The position numbers and the translations under genes were made by a program. From Propioniciclava sp. (GTDB lineage Bacteria > Actinomycetota > Actinomycetes > Propionibacteriales > Propionibacteriaceae), in contig NZ_JARKOT010000116.1 in NCBI RefSeq assembly GCF_029977985.1, positions 1 through 64,000 on the forward strand: a DNA stretch of 64,000 nucleotides. The letters run 5' to 3'. This document shows positions 1-8,802 of the stretch, piece by piece. The notes below the pieces were generated by a model. It worked only from the letters and a program-made list of their open reading frames with translations. It had not been told where the DNA came from and searched no databases. Every line of letters starts with the position of its first letter. Position 1 is the stretch's first letter.

Positions 1-696
1 GTGCACGAGCGCGGCGAGGCACGTCTCGAGGCTGGTGCCGGCCTTGAGGTTGCCGAGGGTGTGCGAGCGGATCTGCGCCGGCGTGTCCCCGATGGCCGCG
101 AGCACGACGAGGACGACCAGCTCGCGGGTGCGCAGGTCGAGGCCGGGGCGGCTGGCGATGTCGCCGAACCCCCACTCGGTGAGCAGACGCGGCACGGCGT
201 CCCCGAACTCGCCCGGCAGCGTCGCCATGGCGGTGCGCATCGCGGTGCCGTAAAGGGGCTCCTGCACATCCAGCCCGCGGGCGAAGCGTTCCTCGTCGGG
301 GGTGGTGCCCTCGCCGGGCAGCGGCAGCTCGACGTCGTTGGCGCGCAGCACCTCGTTGAGGGCGGCGACCGCATTGAGCGTGCGCGGGAACCCGATGAAG
401 GGGGCGCACTGGTAGAGCGTCTCGCGCAGCTCGACCGGCGTGACGCCCACGTTCAGGGCCGCCTGCGCGTGGCCACGTAGCTGGGCGATGCACTGCAGTG
501 TCGCGAGCACCGAGACGGTGAGGATCTCGCGGGTGCGCAGGTCGAGGTCGCCGATGCGGAACACGTCGCCGAAGATCACCTTGCGCAGGATGTCGCCCAG
601 CTCGGGATCGTCGGCGTTCAGGGCCGGTTCGCCCGGGCCGAAGAGGGAGTGGTAGGTCTCGTCCGCGAGTTCCTTGCGGCTGCGCTTGTCGGTCAT
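1..696 (-). CDS. Carboxymuconolactone decarboxylase family protein, two-domain (C-terminus cut by window edge)
   Basis: Reads from ATG at 696 to the window edge with no stop (232 codons seen). Two copies of the CMD fold are visible. The first carries QCIAQLRGHAQAALNVGVT followed by VELRETLYQCAPFIGFPRT. The second begins near residue 160 (LPGEFGDAVPRLLTEWGFG) and again has LDLRTREL and IRSHTLGNLKAG. The phrase DLRTREI/L occurs once per domain, so this is a duplicated or fused CMD protein. Family members include gamma-carboxymuconolactone decarboxylase and AhpD-like peroxidase reductases; no CxxC is seen, so an AhpD-type redox role is unlikely. A perfect AGGAGG lies just upstream of the ATG. 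It follows the O-methyltransferase by 36 bases on the same strand, so the two are probably cotranscribed. The substrate is unknown. Confidence 0.85.
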   Translation of the reverse strand, partial: MTDKRSRKELADETYHSLFGPGEPALNADDPELGDILRKVIFGDVFRIGDLDLRTREILTVSVLATLQCIAQLRGHAQAALNVGVTPVELRETLYQCAPFIGFPRTLNAVAALNEVLRANDVELPLPGEGTTPDEERFARGLDVQEPLYGTAMRTAMATLPGEFGDAVPRLLTEWGFGDIASRPGLDLRTRELVVLVVLAAIGDTPAQIRSHTLGNLKAGTSLETCLAALVH

Positions 697-732
697 CGTC
701 GTCCTCCTGTCCGACAGGCTACCCGAGCGGCC

Positions 733-1395
733 TCACGTGCGGAGCGCAAGGGCGAGGCCGTCCCAGCCCTTCACGCCGACCGTCTGCACAGCCGTCGCGT
801 CGTAGCGCGGGTCGGACGCCAGCACGTCCAGTGCCTGCCGTACCCCCGCGATGTGCGGGTCGGACGCCGCCGCCTCCACCTCGATGATGCGGCCGCCGCG
901 CACGACGTTGTCGATGACCACGAGGGCACCCGCCCTCGTCAGTGCGGCGGCCCGATCGAGGTAGGTGGGTAGGGACGCCTTGTCGGCGTCCACGAAGACG
1001 AGGTCGAACGGCTCGACGCCGCGCTCGGCGAGCTTCGCCGAGGTGTCGGCCGCCGAACCGCAGAGGATGTCGACCCACGCCGACACCCCAGCGGCCTCCA
1101 GGTTGCGCCGGGCGGCGAGGGCGTTGGCACGGTCGATCTCGAGGGAGACGACGCGCCCCGCCGGGCCCACCGCCCGCGCGAGCCAGATCGTGCTGTAGCC
1201 GGCGAGCGTGCCGAACTCCAGCACGCGGCGCGCCCCCATCGCCCGGGCCAGCAGGAACAGCAGCTTGCCCGCCAGCGGGCTCACCTCGATGCCGGGTCGG
1301 CTCACATCCTCGGCCGTTCGCGCCGCGACGAGCGCGGCGTCCTCGTCGACCAGCCGGCCCAGATGGGCGTCCACCGCCGCGAAACGCTCCTGCAT
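733..1395 (-). CDS. SAM-dependent O-methyltransferase, catechol-OMT-like family
   Basis: A 220-residue class I methyltransferase of the MT_3/CaffeoylCoA-OMT type. The AdoMet-binding motif is VLEFGTLAGYSTIWLARA (about residues 55-72), followed by acidic VVSLEIDRANA and the family's metal-binding DLVFVDADK. VVIDNVVRGG matches the usual post-metal motif. The length is normal for the family. I chose ATG 1395 because the family domain begins just after it; the frame stays open upstream, but those residues (inside metG's tail) look like noise. The gene lies 41 bases downstream of metG and 36 bases upstream of the CMD gene, all on the minus strand, suggesting a metG-led operon. The acceptor substrate cannot be read from the sequence. 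Confidence 0.88.
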   Translation of the reverse strand: MQERFAAVDAHLGRLVDEDAALVAARTAEDVSRPGIEVSPLAGKLLFLLARAMGARRVLEFGTLAGYSTIWLARAVGPAGRVVSLEIDRANALAARRNLEAAGVSAWVDILCGSAADTSAKLAERGVEPFDLVFVDADKASLPTYLDRAAALTRAGALVVIDNVVRGGRIIEVEAAASDPHIAGVRQALDVLASDPRYDATAVQTVGVKGWDGLALALRT

Positions 1396-1436
1396 GCCGC
1401 AGATCCTCGCACGGGGCCGGCGGGTGGGGGGCGTCT

Positions 1437-3221
1437 TCAGGCCACCGGCGCCCAGGCCGGGCCCGTTGCCCCGAGCGCCTCGTCGAGCTTGGCGAAGATG
1501 GGCGTCGGCTTGGCCAGGGGCGTCCCGACGGCGATGGGCGTCGACGCCCACCGCGCCTGCTCGGAGGCGTAGTCGCCCATGAGCACCGGGTAGTCCGGGG
1601 CCCCCTCCTCCGACACGGTGACGATCCGCGGCTGCGCCGCCCACACGCCCTCACCGCCCAGCGCCTCGAACACCTTCTGGGCCGCATGCGGCATGAACGG
1701 GGTGAGCAGCGCGTTGCAGTCGCTGACCGCCTGCAGCGCCACGTGCAGGATCGTGTCCCGCCGCGCCGGGTCGTCCTTCTTCTTCCACGGCTCCTCGTCG
1801 GACAGGTACTTGTTCGCGAGCGACACGACGCGCATGGCCTCGGTGATCGCCTGCTTGAAGCGGGCCCGCTCGAGCAGGCCGCCGACGGTCTCGAACGCCC
1901 CCGCCGAGGCCGCCAGCAGCGCCCGGTCGGCCTCGGTCAACGCGGACGCCGCCGGGATCGCCCCGACGTTCTTGTGCGCCATCGACACCGAGCGGTTCAC
2001 CAGGTTGCCCCACTCGTTGGCGAGCTCGAAGTTAACCCGGCGGACGAACTCGTCCCAGGTGAAGTCGGTGTCCTGGTTCTCGGGGCCGGCGACCGCGATG
2101 TAGTAGCGCAGCGCGTCCGGGCCGAACTCGCGCAGGAAGTCGCCGACGTAGATCACGTGCCCGCGCGAACTGGCGAGCTTGGAGCCCGACATCGTGAGGA
2201 ACTCCGAGCTCACGATCTCGGTCGGCAGGTCGAGGACGCCGAACGCGCTCGGCTCGCCGCCGCGGCTGCCCGCCCCGTTGGCGCCGATGAGCATCCCGGG
2301 CCAGATGACGGTGTGGAAGGTGATGTTGTCCTTGCCCATGAAGTAGTAGCTGCGGGCGGCATCGTCCTGCCACCACAGGCGCCAGTCCTCCGGACGCCCC
2401 ACCCGGCGCGCCCATTCGATGGACGCCGACAGGTAGCCGGTCACGGCGTCGAACCACACGTAGATGCGCTTCATGTCGGCGTCCGCCCAGCCCGCCACGG
2501 GAATCGGGACGCCCCAGTCGAGGTCGCGGGTCACGGCGCGCGGCTTGAGCTCCTTGGCGAACTCCCGACTGAAGCGGATGACGTTCGGACGCCAGTCGTC
2601 GCGCGTCTGCAGCCACTCCTGCAACGCCTCGGCCAGCGCGGGCAGGTCGAGGAAGAAGTGCTCGGTCTCGACGAAGTCGGGCACCTCGCCGTTGATCCGG
2701 CTGCGCGGATTGATGAGATCGATCGCGTCGAGCTGCCGGCCGCAGTTGTCGCACTGGTCGCCCCGCGCACCGTCGAACCCGCAGTGCGGGCAGGTGCCCT
2801 CGATATAGCGGTCGGCCAGCGTGCGGCCCGTCGACGGCGACAGCGCCCCCATCTGCTTCTCGGCGACCACGTAGCCGTTGCGGTGCAGCGCGCTGAACAG
2901 CTCCTGCACGACCGCTCGGTGGTTGAGCGTCGTGGTGCGCGTGTAGAGGTCGTAGGAGAGTCCGAGGCCCTGGAGGTCCTCGACGATCACCTGGTGATAC
3001 TTGTCGGCGGTCTCGCGGGCGGTCAACCCCTCGGCGTCGGCCTTCACCTGGATCGCGGTGCCGTGCTCATCGGTCCCCGACACCATGAGGACGTCGTTGC
3101 CCGCCATGCGCTGGTAGCGGGAGAAGACGTCCGCGGGCACGGCGAAGCCGGACACGTGCCCGATGTGGCGCGGGCCGTTGGCGTAGGGCCACGCCGCGCA
3201 GGTGAGGATCCGAGAAGTCAT
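1437..3221 (-). CDS. metG: Methionyl-tRNA synthetase
   Basis: A 594-residue class I aminoacyl-tRNA synthetase that charges tRNA-Met in the cytoplasm. The N-terminus [19 protein letters not shown] contains the HIGH signature. A zinc knuckle CPHCGF...CDNCGR lies near residue 140. [14 protein letters not shown] is the KMSKS loop in the K-x-S/A-S-S form (KLASS) rather than KMSKS. The anticodon-binding helical domain fills the C-terminal third ([11 protein letters not shown], then [21 protein letters not shown]). There is no C-terminal EMAP/Trbp111 extension, so this is the shorter type. ATG 3221 is chosen because the family start ([15 protein letters not shown]) follows directly and a TAGAAT box sits exactly 7 bases upstream, consistent with a leaderless transcript. 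Confidence 0.97.
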   Translation of the reverse strand: MTSRILTCAAWPYANGPRHIGHVSGFAVPADVFSRYQRMAGNDVLMVSGTDEHGTAIQVKADAEGLTARETADKYHQVIVEDLQGLGLSYDLYTRTTTLNHRAVVQELFSALHRNGYVVAEKQMGALSPSTGRTLADRYIEGTCPHCGFDGARGDQCDNCGRQLDAIDLINPRSRINGEVPDFVETEHFFLDLPALAEALQEWLQTRDDWRPNVIRFSREFAKELKPRAVTRDLDWGVPIPVAGWADADMKRIYVWFDAVTGYLSASIEWARRVGRPEDWRLWWQDDAARSYYFMGKDNITFHTVIWPGMLIGANGAGSRGGEPSAFGVLDLPTEIVSSEFLTMSGSKLASSRGHVIYVGDFLREFGPDALRYYIAVAGPENQDTDFTWDEFVRRVNFELANEWGNLVNRSVSMAHKNVGAIPAASALTEADRALLAASAGAFETVGGLLERARFKQAITEAMRVVSLANKYLSDEEPWKKKDDPARRDTILHVALQAVSDCNALLTPFMPHAAQKVFEALGGEGVWAAQPRIVTVSEEGAPDYPVLMGDYASEQARWASTPIAVGTPLAKPTPIFAKLDEALGATGPAWAPVA

Positions 3222-3228
3222 GCTCGCG

Positions 3229-3234
3229 ATTCTA
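3229..3234 (-). promoter_or_regulatory. -10 box of metG, probably leaderless
   Basis: On the minus strand TAGAAT is followed by 7 bases and then the metG ATG at 3221. That spacing places transcription start at or next to the start codon. No ribosome binding site is seen between box and ATG. This is inferred from spacing alone. Confidence 0.6.
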
Positions 3235-3386
3235 TGGCAGGGGCGCCACGCCCCCGACCGAACGCCATCCTCGCCGCCGGGCGCCGCCCAGGGCTCTCGA
3301 CGCGAACCGCCGGGGCTGTCGGCCGGGGCGTCCGGCAACAAACAGCCCAAGATGCCGCGAAGATGAACGGGCGGCGACCACAGGTT

Positions 3387-3392
3387 TACGCT
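3387..3392 (+). promoter_or_regulatory. -10-like box of the Pit transporter gene
   Basis: TACGCT is followed by 8 bases and the GTG start at 3401. No convincing Shine-Dalgarno sequence lies before the GTG, so leaderless expression is the simpler reading. The 179-base gap to metG is a divergent promoter region. Confidence 0.4.
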
Positions 3393-3400
3393 GGTTTATC

Positions 3401-4621
3401 GTGACCGCCGAATTGGTCCTCCTGATCCTGGTCGTTGGAACCGCCCTCGCGTTCGACTTCACGAACGGCTTCCACGACACCGCGAACGCGATGGCCACGT
3501 CCATCGCCACCAAGGCACTCTCGCCGCGCACCGCCGTCCTCCTGTGCGCGGTGCTCAACCTCGTCGGTGCCTTCCTGAGCGTCGAGGTGGCCCTCACGGT
3601 CACCAACGCCATCATCACCATCCAGAACGCCGACGGCACGCCGCGTGCCGACCTGCTCACGAATGGCGGGCACGACCTGCTGCTCGTGGTCCTCGCCGGC
3701 CTCGCGGGCGCCATCTCGTGGAACCTGTTCACCTGGATGCGCGGGCTGCCGTCCAGTTCGTCGCACGCCATGTTCGGCGGCCTCATCGGCTCGACGATCG
3801 CCGGCCTCGGCTGGCAGTCGGTCAAGTGGATCGGCAGCGGCGCGAAGCTCGACGGCGTCGTCGGCAAGGTGATCCTGCCCGCCCTCGCCTCCCCCGCCAT
3901 CGCGGCGTTGGTCGCCATGGCCGGCACGTGGCTGGTCTTCCGCATCGCCCGAGGCGTCGCGCGCACGACCATGGACACCGGCTTCCGCTGGGGCCAGATC
4001 GGAACCGCGTCACTCGTGTCGCTCGCCCACGGCGCCAACGACGCGCAGAAGACGATGGGTGTGATCACGCTCGCCCTCATCGCCGGTGGCCACTGGACCA
4101 ACACCGCCGAGATCCCGCTCTGGGTCAAGGTCGCGTGCGCCCTCGCCATCGCGCTGGGCACGTGGATCGGCGGGTGGCGCATCATCCGGACCATGGGCAA
4201 GGGTCTGGTCGAGATCTCGCCGCCGCAGGGTATGGCCGCGGAGGCGGCGTCCGCGGCCGTGATCCTGTCGAGTAGCCAACTCGGCTTCGCCCTCTCCACC
4301 ACGCACGTCGCCACCGGGTCCATCCTCGGTTCGGGTCTCGGACGCCGCGGCGCCGAGGTCCGCTGGGGCGTGGCCGGCCGCATGGCGATCGCCTGGGTCA
4401 TCACGCTCCCCTGCGCCGCCGCGAGCGGCGCCCTGCTGTGGGGCCTGGCCACATGGGCCGGCCCGGTCTTCGGCCCGATCGCGATCGTGCTCGTCATGGC
4501 CGGCCTCGCCTTCTGGATGTGGCTGGACGCCCAGCGGCACCCCGTGGGCCACCACAACGTCAACGACGAATGGGACGAAACGGTGCACCTTCCCGCCGAA
4601 GACCACGCGGTGGCGTCATGA
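3401..4621 (+). CDS. pit: Low-affinity inorganic phosphate transporter, PiT family
   Basis: A 406-residue multi-pass membrane protein of the PiT (PHO4) family, which imports phosphate, usually as a metal-phosphate complex, using the proton gradient. The two inverted PiT signatures are clear: FDFTNGFHDTANAMATSIA at residues 17-35 and SLAHGANDAQKTMGV in the second half. About ten hydrophobic segments are present. SSSQLGFALSTTHVATG near the C-terminus is also typical. The start is GTG 3401. Its stop overlaps the ATG of the next gene (ATGA), so the two are translationally coupled. No PhoU-like/DUF47 partner is next to it; a small membrane protein takes that position. Confidence 0.93.
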   Translation: MTAELVLLILVVGTALAFDFTNGFHDTANAMATSIATKALSPRTAVLLCAVLNLVGAFLSVEVALTVTNAIITIQNADGTPRADLLTNGGHDLLLVVLAGLAGAISWNLFTWMRGLPSSSSHAMFGGLIGSTIAGLGWQSVKWIGSGAKLDGVVGKVILPALASPAIAALVAMAGTWLVFRIARGVARTTMDTGFRWGQIGTASLVSLAHGANDAQKTMGVITLALIAGGHWTNTAEIPLWVKVACALAIALGTWIGGWRIIRTMGKGLVEISPPQGMAAEAASAAVILSSSQLGFALSTTHVATGSILGSGLGRRGAEVRWGVAGRMAIAWVITLPCAAASGALLWGLATWAGPVFGPIAIVLVMAGLAFWMWLDAQRHPVGHHNVNDEWDETVHLPAEDHAVAS

Positions 4622-4836
4622 GCCAGGTCCTCGCCGCGCTCGACGCGATCTGGAAAGTTCTGCTCGTCGGCCTCGTGCTCGGCGCGGGGCTGCCCGCCCT
4701 GTTCAGCCTCGGGGTGCGCCAGCACGCACACGGACGCCGCGGGGCCGCCTACGTCGCGTACGCCGTCGTGGGGGCCGCGGTCGTGCTCGGCATCGCCGGC
4801 ATCGTGGCCCACGGGCTCGGCGTCAAGCTGTTCTGA
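4618..4836 (+). CDS. Small two-TM membrane protein coupled to Pit
   Basis: A 72-residue protein starting MSQVLAALDAIWKVLL, with two predicted membrane helices (about residues 10-32 and 46-68) joined by a short basic loop (RQHAHGRRG). Its ATG overlaps the pit stop as ATGA. Small proteins of this shape occur beside PiT genes in actinobacteria, but I know of no assigned function; a role as an accessory or stability subunit is inference from coupling only. Its last 14 bases overlap the 3' end of the convergent adenosine deaminase gene, leaving no room for a dedicated terminator between them. Confidence 0.8.
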   Translation: MSQVLAALDAIWKVLLVGLVLGAGLPALFSLGVRQHAHGRRGAAYVAYAVVGAAVVLGIAGIVAHGLGVKLF

Positions 4837-5905
4837 GGCCCGCCGCCGCGAAACCGGGATCGATGACTTCGGTCACGAGCCGTTCCCGCCCGTCGTGGGG
4901 CAGGAAGGCCGCGCGGGCGGCGTCCACCGTGAACCGGTGCAGGTCGGCCAGCCCGTAGCCGAAGGCGTCGACCAGCAGGCCGAGTTCGCGACTCAGCGAC
5001 GTGCGGCTCATGAGCCGGTTGTCGCAGTTGACGGTCACCACGAACCCCAGGCGCGCGAGAAGCCCGAAGGGGTGTTCGCCGATGGTCGCGCACACGCCCG
5101 TCTGCAGGTTCGACGAGGGACTCAGCTCGAGCGGGATGCGCCGGTCGCGCACCCACGTCGCCACGGGTCCCAGCCGGAAGCCGTCGCCCTCGGCGGCGAT
5201 GTCGTCGACGAGCCGCGCCCCGTGCCCCAAGCGCAGCGCCCCTTGATGGAGGGCACCCGCGATGGATGCCACCCCCGCCGCCTCACCGGCGTGGATGGTG
5301 ACCGGCACCCAGTGGTCAGCCAGGTGGGCGAACGTGACGTGGTGATCGGTCGCGGGGTAGCCGTCCTCCGGACCCGCCAGGTCGAAGCCCGCCACGAGCT
5401 GGTCGGCCCCGCTGATCGCCAGTTCGGCGACCGCCGACGAGGCGGGCCGGTGGCGCAGCGACGACACCAGCTGCCGGGCGATCATCGGCCTCCCGGACGC
5501 CGCCGCCTCCGCCATGCCCTCCCGCAGTCCCTCCGCGACCGCCGCGACGGCCGCAGCCGGCGTGAGCCCCGCCGCCCGATGCTGCTCGGGCGCCCAGCGG
5601 GCCTCGCCGTACACGACTCCGTCGGCGGCAAGATCGAGCACCCACTCGCGGGCGACCCGCCGCAAGTGGTCGGGCGTCTGCATGCACGCGACCGTGTGCA
5701 CGAATGTGGCGAGATAGCGCTCGAGCGAACCGGAGCTCGCGGCCCGGTGGAACCAGTCGGCGAGACCGGCGGCGTCCGTGGCGGGCAACCGATGCCCCAC
5801 CTCGTCCGCCAACTCCAGCATCGTGGCGGGCCGCAGGCCGCCGTCGAGGTGGTCGTGCAGGGCGACCTTTGGCAGGGTGGCGATCAGGGCGGCGTCGGCG
5901 GTCAT
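4823..5905 (-). CDS. add: Adenosine deaminase
   Basis: A 360-residue amidohydrolase-fold enzyme that converts adenosine or deoxyadenosine to inosine. The N-terminal zinc motif is LPKVALHDHLDGGLRP. The substrate and zinc residues follow in VYGEARWAPEQH, VTIHAGEAAG (the zinc-binding His-Ala-Gly-Glu) and LELSPSSNLQTG. The C-terminal VTVNCDNRLMS replaces the commoner NTDDP, a form typical of actinobacterial Add. ATG 5905 is chosen because the barrel begins at once. It is the last gene of the nucleoside uptake operon, 43 bases after cdd, so imported adenosine could be deaminated directly. Its 3' end overlaps the small Pit partner gene on the other strand. Confidence 0.95.
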   Translation of the reverse strand: MTADAALIATLPKVALHDHLDGGLRPATMLELADEVGHRLPATDAAGLADWFHRAASSGSLERYLATFVHTVACMQTPDHLRRVAREWVLDLAADGVVYGEARWAPEQHRAAGLTPAAAVAAVAEGLREGMAEAAASGRPMIARQLVSSLRHRPASSAVAELAISGADQLVAGFDLAGPEDGYPATDHHVTFAHLADHWVPVTIHAGEAAGVASIAGALHQGALRLGHGARLVDDIAAEGDGFRLGPVATWVRDRRIPLELSPSSNLQTGVCATIGEHPFGLLARLGFVVTVNCDNRLMSRTSLSRELGLLVDAFGYGLADLHRFTVDAARAAFLPHDGRERLVTEVIDPGFAAAGLRTA

Positions 5906-5948
5906 GACGTCCGATCCTGCCACGCCCGGCGGGAGGCACAAGCGAGCC

Positions 5949-6344
5949 TCAGCGGCGGACGAGGTCTTCGGGGCCGAACGCTTGCGGCAGCACGTCGGCC
6001 ATGCCCCTGATTCCCTCGGGCGTCTCGACCAGCAGGCCGTCGCCGCCGTGTTCCCAGAGCAGTTGGCGGCAGCGACCGCACGGCATGATGACCGCCCCGT
6101 CACCGTTGCAGCAGGTGAAGGCGATGAGGCGTCCGCCACCGCCGAGCACGAGGTCGGAGACGAGGCCGCACTCGGCGCACAGCGTCACACCGTACCCGGC
6201 GTTCTCGACATTGCAGCCCGCCACGACGCGGCCGTCGGAGACCAACGCCGCCGCGCCCACGCGATAGTGGGAGTACGGCGCGTAGGCCCGCTCGGACGCC
6301 GCCCGCGCGGCTGACTGCAGGGCAGCCCAGTCGACCGCGTTCAT
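5949..6344 (-). CDS. cdd: Cytidine deaminase
   Basis: A 131-residue homotetramer-type cytidine deaminase that converts cytidine and deoxycytidine to uridine and deoxyuridine. The motifs are AYAPYSHYRVGAA, the catalytic VTLCAECGLVSD (Cys-Ala-Glu) and the zinc pair MPCGRCRQLL. Length is normal for the family. Its start overlaps the stop of the upstream permease gene (ATGA), so it is coupled to transport. The downstream neighbour is adenosine deaminase. Together they show that the ABC system of this operon brings in nucleosides. Confidence 0.96.
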   Translation of the reverse strand: MNAVDWAALQSAARAASERAYAPYSHYRVGAAALVSDGRVVAGCNVENAGYGVTLCAECGLVSDLVLGGGGRLIAFTCCNGDGAVIMPCGRCRQLLWEHGGDGLLVETPEGIRGMADVLPQAFGPEDLVRR

Positions 6345-7642
6345 CGCTCGTAGGGCTGACCGTCGGCCTTCGGCGCGCGCGAGCGGCCGATGAGGCCGGC
6401 GACCGCGATGATCGTGGCCACGTAGGGCAGCATGAGCAGGAACTGACTGGGCATGGGCGTCTGCAACACCTGCAGCTGCGAGCCGAGCTGAGAGACGAAG
6501 CCGAAGAACAGCGCCATGAGCGCCGCCCGGACCGGATGCCAGCGCCCCATGATCAGCGCGGCGAGCGCAATGAACCCATTGCCGACCGTGATGTCCTTGA
6601 TGAAGCTGACGCTCGACCCGATCGTGAAGAACGCGCCGCCCAGCCCGGCGAAGAGACCGCCGAGCAGGACCGCCTGCCACCGGACCAGGCGCACGTTGAT
6701 GCCCACCGTGTCGGCTGCCTCCGGGTGTTCGCCGACCGAACGGACGCGCAGGCCCCACCGGGTGCGGTAGAGCAGGAACCACACGACGGCCACACTCACG
6801 ATCGCCAGGTACACGAGGATGGTCTGGTTGAACAGGACCGGCCCGAGCAGCGGAATGTCGGAGAGCAGCGGGATGGGGAGCCGCGAGATGGGCGGGACCC
6901 GGTTGAGTTCGCCCGAGTTCGGCTGCACGAGTTGGTCGAACATGAAGCCCGTGATGCCCGACGCGAACAGGTTGATCACGACGCCGAGCACCACCTGGTC
7001 GACCAGGTACTTGATCGAGAAGACCGCCAACATGGCGCCCATGAGCACGCCGGCGATCACGGCGGCCACCAGAGCGGCCGGCACCGAGCGCGTCACCGAA
7101 CCCACGAGCGCGGCGGTGAACGCGGCGGTGAGGAACTGGCCCTCGATCGCCACATTGACCACGCCCGCGTTCTCGCCCAGCGCGCCGCACAGAGCACCGA
7201 ACACGAGCGGAGTGGCGAGCGCGATGGTGCCCGACAGCTGGTTGCTCACCGGGAACGCCTGGCTGCTGCCAGCGACGGCCCACGTCACGAAGCCGAGGCC
7301 CACGGCGATGCCGGCCACCGCCGCGGCGGCGGCACGGGACCGGCCCCAGAGGCGTCCGGAGAGGAAGCCGGCACCGGCGAGCAGCGTGAGCACGGTGCAG
7401 AGCAGCACCGTCGGCATGCCGGGCGCGCTCAGGGTGGGCAGCTGAACCGCGGCGAAGGCGTCCGAGAGGGCGTAGCGGGCATCCCCCGACGTGGCGGTGA
7501 CGCCCAGCCAGCCCATGAGGACGCCGAGGACGACGAGCAGGACGCCGGTCGACAACCGGGCGCGGCGTCCGGCGGCGGATTCGGTGTGGGCGAGCTCGAT
7601 AGGGGCGTCGAGCGAGTCGGGGTGCTGGACGGTGGCGCTCAT
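6341..7642 (-). CDS. Nucleoside ABC transporter permease (NupQ/YufQ-type)
   Basis: A 433-residue integral membrane protein of the BPD_transp_2 (LivH/RbsC-like) superfamily. After a short hydrophilic N-terminus (about 30 residues), about ten hydrophobic segments follow. The conserved permease signature is GALCGALGENAGVVNVAIEG near residue 150, and GERPEAADTVGINV-like GEHPEAADTVGINVRLVRW is the cytoplasmic coupling loop facing the ATPase. It pairs with the preceding permease; the genes overlap by 4 bases, and its own stop overlaps cdd by 4 bases. By family knowledge this is the second permease of a BMP-dependent nucleoside importer. Confidence 0.9.
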   Translation of the reverse strand: MSATVQHPDSLDAPIELAHTESAAGRRARLSTGVLLVVLGVLMGWLGVTATSGDARYALSDAFAAVQLPTLSAPGMPTVLLCTVLTLLAGAGFLSGRLWGRSRAAAAAVAGIAVGLGFVTWAVAGSSQAFPVSNQLSGTIALATPLVFGALCGALGENAGVVNVAIEGQFLTAAFTAALVGSVTRSVPAALVAAVIAGVLMGAMLAVFSIKYLVDQVVLGVVINLFASGITGFMFDQLVQPNSGELNRVPPISRLPIPLLSDIPLLGPVLFNQTILVYLAIVSVAVVWFLLYRTRWGLRVRSVGEHPEAADTVGINVRLVRWQAVLLGGLFAGLGGAFFTIGSSVSFIKDITVGNGFIALAALIMGRWHPVRAALMALFFGFVSQLGSQLQVLQTPMPSQFLLMLPYVATIIAVAGLIGRSRAPKADGQPYER

Positions 7643-8802
7643 GCCGCCTCACCTCCCACGAGGGCGGGCTGCTTGGGAGCCTTCACCTTCGGCATCAGAG
7701 CGCTCACGATGGCGGGTGCTGCCACGAACAGCACGATGAGCGCCTGGAGCACGGTGGACAGGGTCAGTGGGGTGCCCGCAGCGCTCTGCATCGCCAGCCC
7801 GCCGGCGTGCAGGCCGCCGAACAGCAGGCCGGCCAGGATGGTGCCCACCGGGCGGCTGCGGCCGAGCAGGGCCACCGTGAGGGCGTCGAAGCCCACCGTG
7901 CCCACGAGGCCCGCCGACAGCGGCGTCGCAGAGCCGCCGGCCGCCGGCCCGAGCGCGAACAGGACGCCGGCAAGCCCGGCGAGGAGCCCGGAGATGGCCA
8001 TGGCGACGATGGTCGTGTTGTCCACGCTCATGCCGGCCGTGCCCGCGGCGTGCGGGTTGGCGCCCACCGCGCGCATGGTGAAGCCGATGGTGGAGCGGTC
8101 CATCAACCACCACACGAGGGCGGCCGCGGCCAGCGCCACGAAGAAGCCCACGTGGAAGTTGCGGAAGAGCGCCGGGAACTGGGCGGTGGCGTCCACGATG
8201 GGTGCGATCGGGTCGGTGCGACCCGGCCGCTGGAAAGCGGGCGTGATGAGCAGCCAGGCCAGGATCGACGTGGCGATGAAGTTCATCATGATGGTCAAGA
8301 TGACCTCGTGGGCGCCCGTCTTCGCCTTGAGGAAGCCCGCAAGGGCGCCCCAGACGGCGCCGAGCACGAGCCCGACGGCGACGGCGACGAGCAGGTGGAC
8401 GACGGGCGGCAGGTGCCAGGTGAAACCCACGTACGCCGCGCCGATCGCCCCCCACACCGCTTGGCCCTGGGCGCCGATGTTGAACAGGCCCGCCCGGAAG
8501 GTGACGCCGACGCCGAGGCCGGCCACGATGAGCGGCCCCGCCTGCCACGCCGTGGACGCCAACGCGTTCGGCGACCCGACGGCGCCGACGAACAGGGCCG
8601 CGTAGGCGTTCGCGACCTTCGCCCAGGCGGCGCCGAGCGGCAGCTGCGGGGCGGTGAACAGGTAGGCGAACTGGCTGGCGACGGCCTCGTCGGAGACGAT
8701 CATCAACACGGCTCCCGCGAGGAGCGCGAGCACCATGGAGCCTGCGGTCACCGCCCACCGCCGCCGGCGCTCGCGCCAGGCGGCGCGGCTGTCCTCACTC
8801 AT
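7639..8802 (-). CDS. Nucleoside ABC transporter permease (NupP/YufP-type)
   Basis: A 387-residue membrane protein of the same BPD_transp_2 superfamily as its neighbour. The signature GVTFRAGLFNIGAQGQAVWG (residues about 105-125) is the usual NIGAEGQ motif of nucleoside/sugar permeases. The coupling loop is TMRAVGANPHAAGTAGMS. About eight to ten membrane segments are present. It overlaps the ATPase gene upstream by 8 bases and the second permease downstream by 4 bases, so the whole membrane complex is translated as one coupled unit. Confidence 0.9.
   Translation of the reverse strand: MSEDSRAAWRERRRRWAVTAGSMVLALLAGAVLMIVSDEAVASQFAYLFTAPQLPLGAAWAKVANAYAALFVGAVGSPNALASTAWQAGPLIVAGLGVGVTFRAGLFNIGAQGQAVWGAIGAAYVGFTWHLPPVVHLLVAVAVGLVLGAVWGALAGFLKAKTGAHEVILTIMMNFIATSILAWLLITPAFQRPGRTDPIAPIVDATAQFPALFRNFHVGFFVALAAAALVWWLMDRSTIGFTMRAVGANPHAAGTAGMSVDNTTIVAMAISGLLAGLAGVLFALGPAAGGSATPLSAGLVGTVGFDALTVALLGRSRPVGTILAGLLFGGLHAGGLAMQSAAGTPLTLSTVLQALIVLFVAAPAIVSALMPKVKAPKQPALVGGEAA

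Noticed and set aside
942-3404. Very long open frame on the plus strand, antisense to metG and the O-methyltransferase gene
   Set aside because: Its product is Arg/His/Gly-rich with no domain, and it mirrors two well-supported minus-strand genes; this is the usual antisense shadow of high-GC coding DNA.
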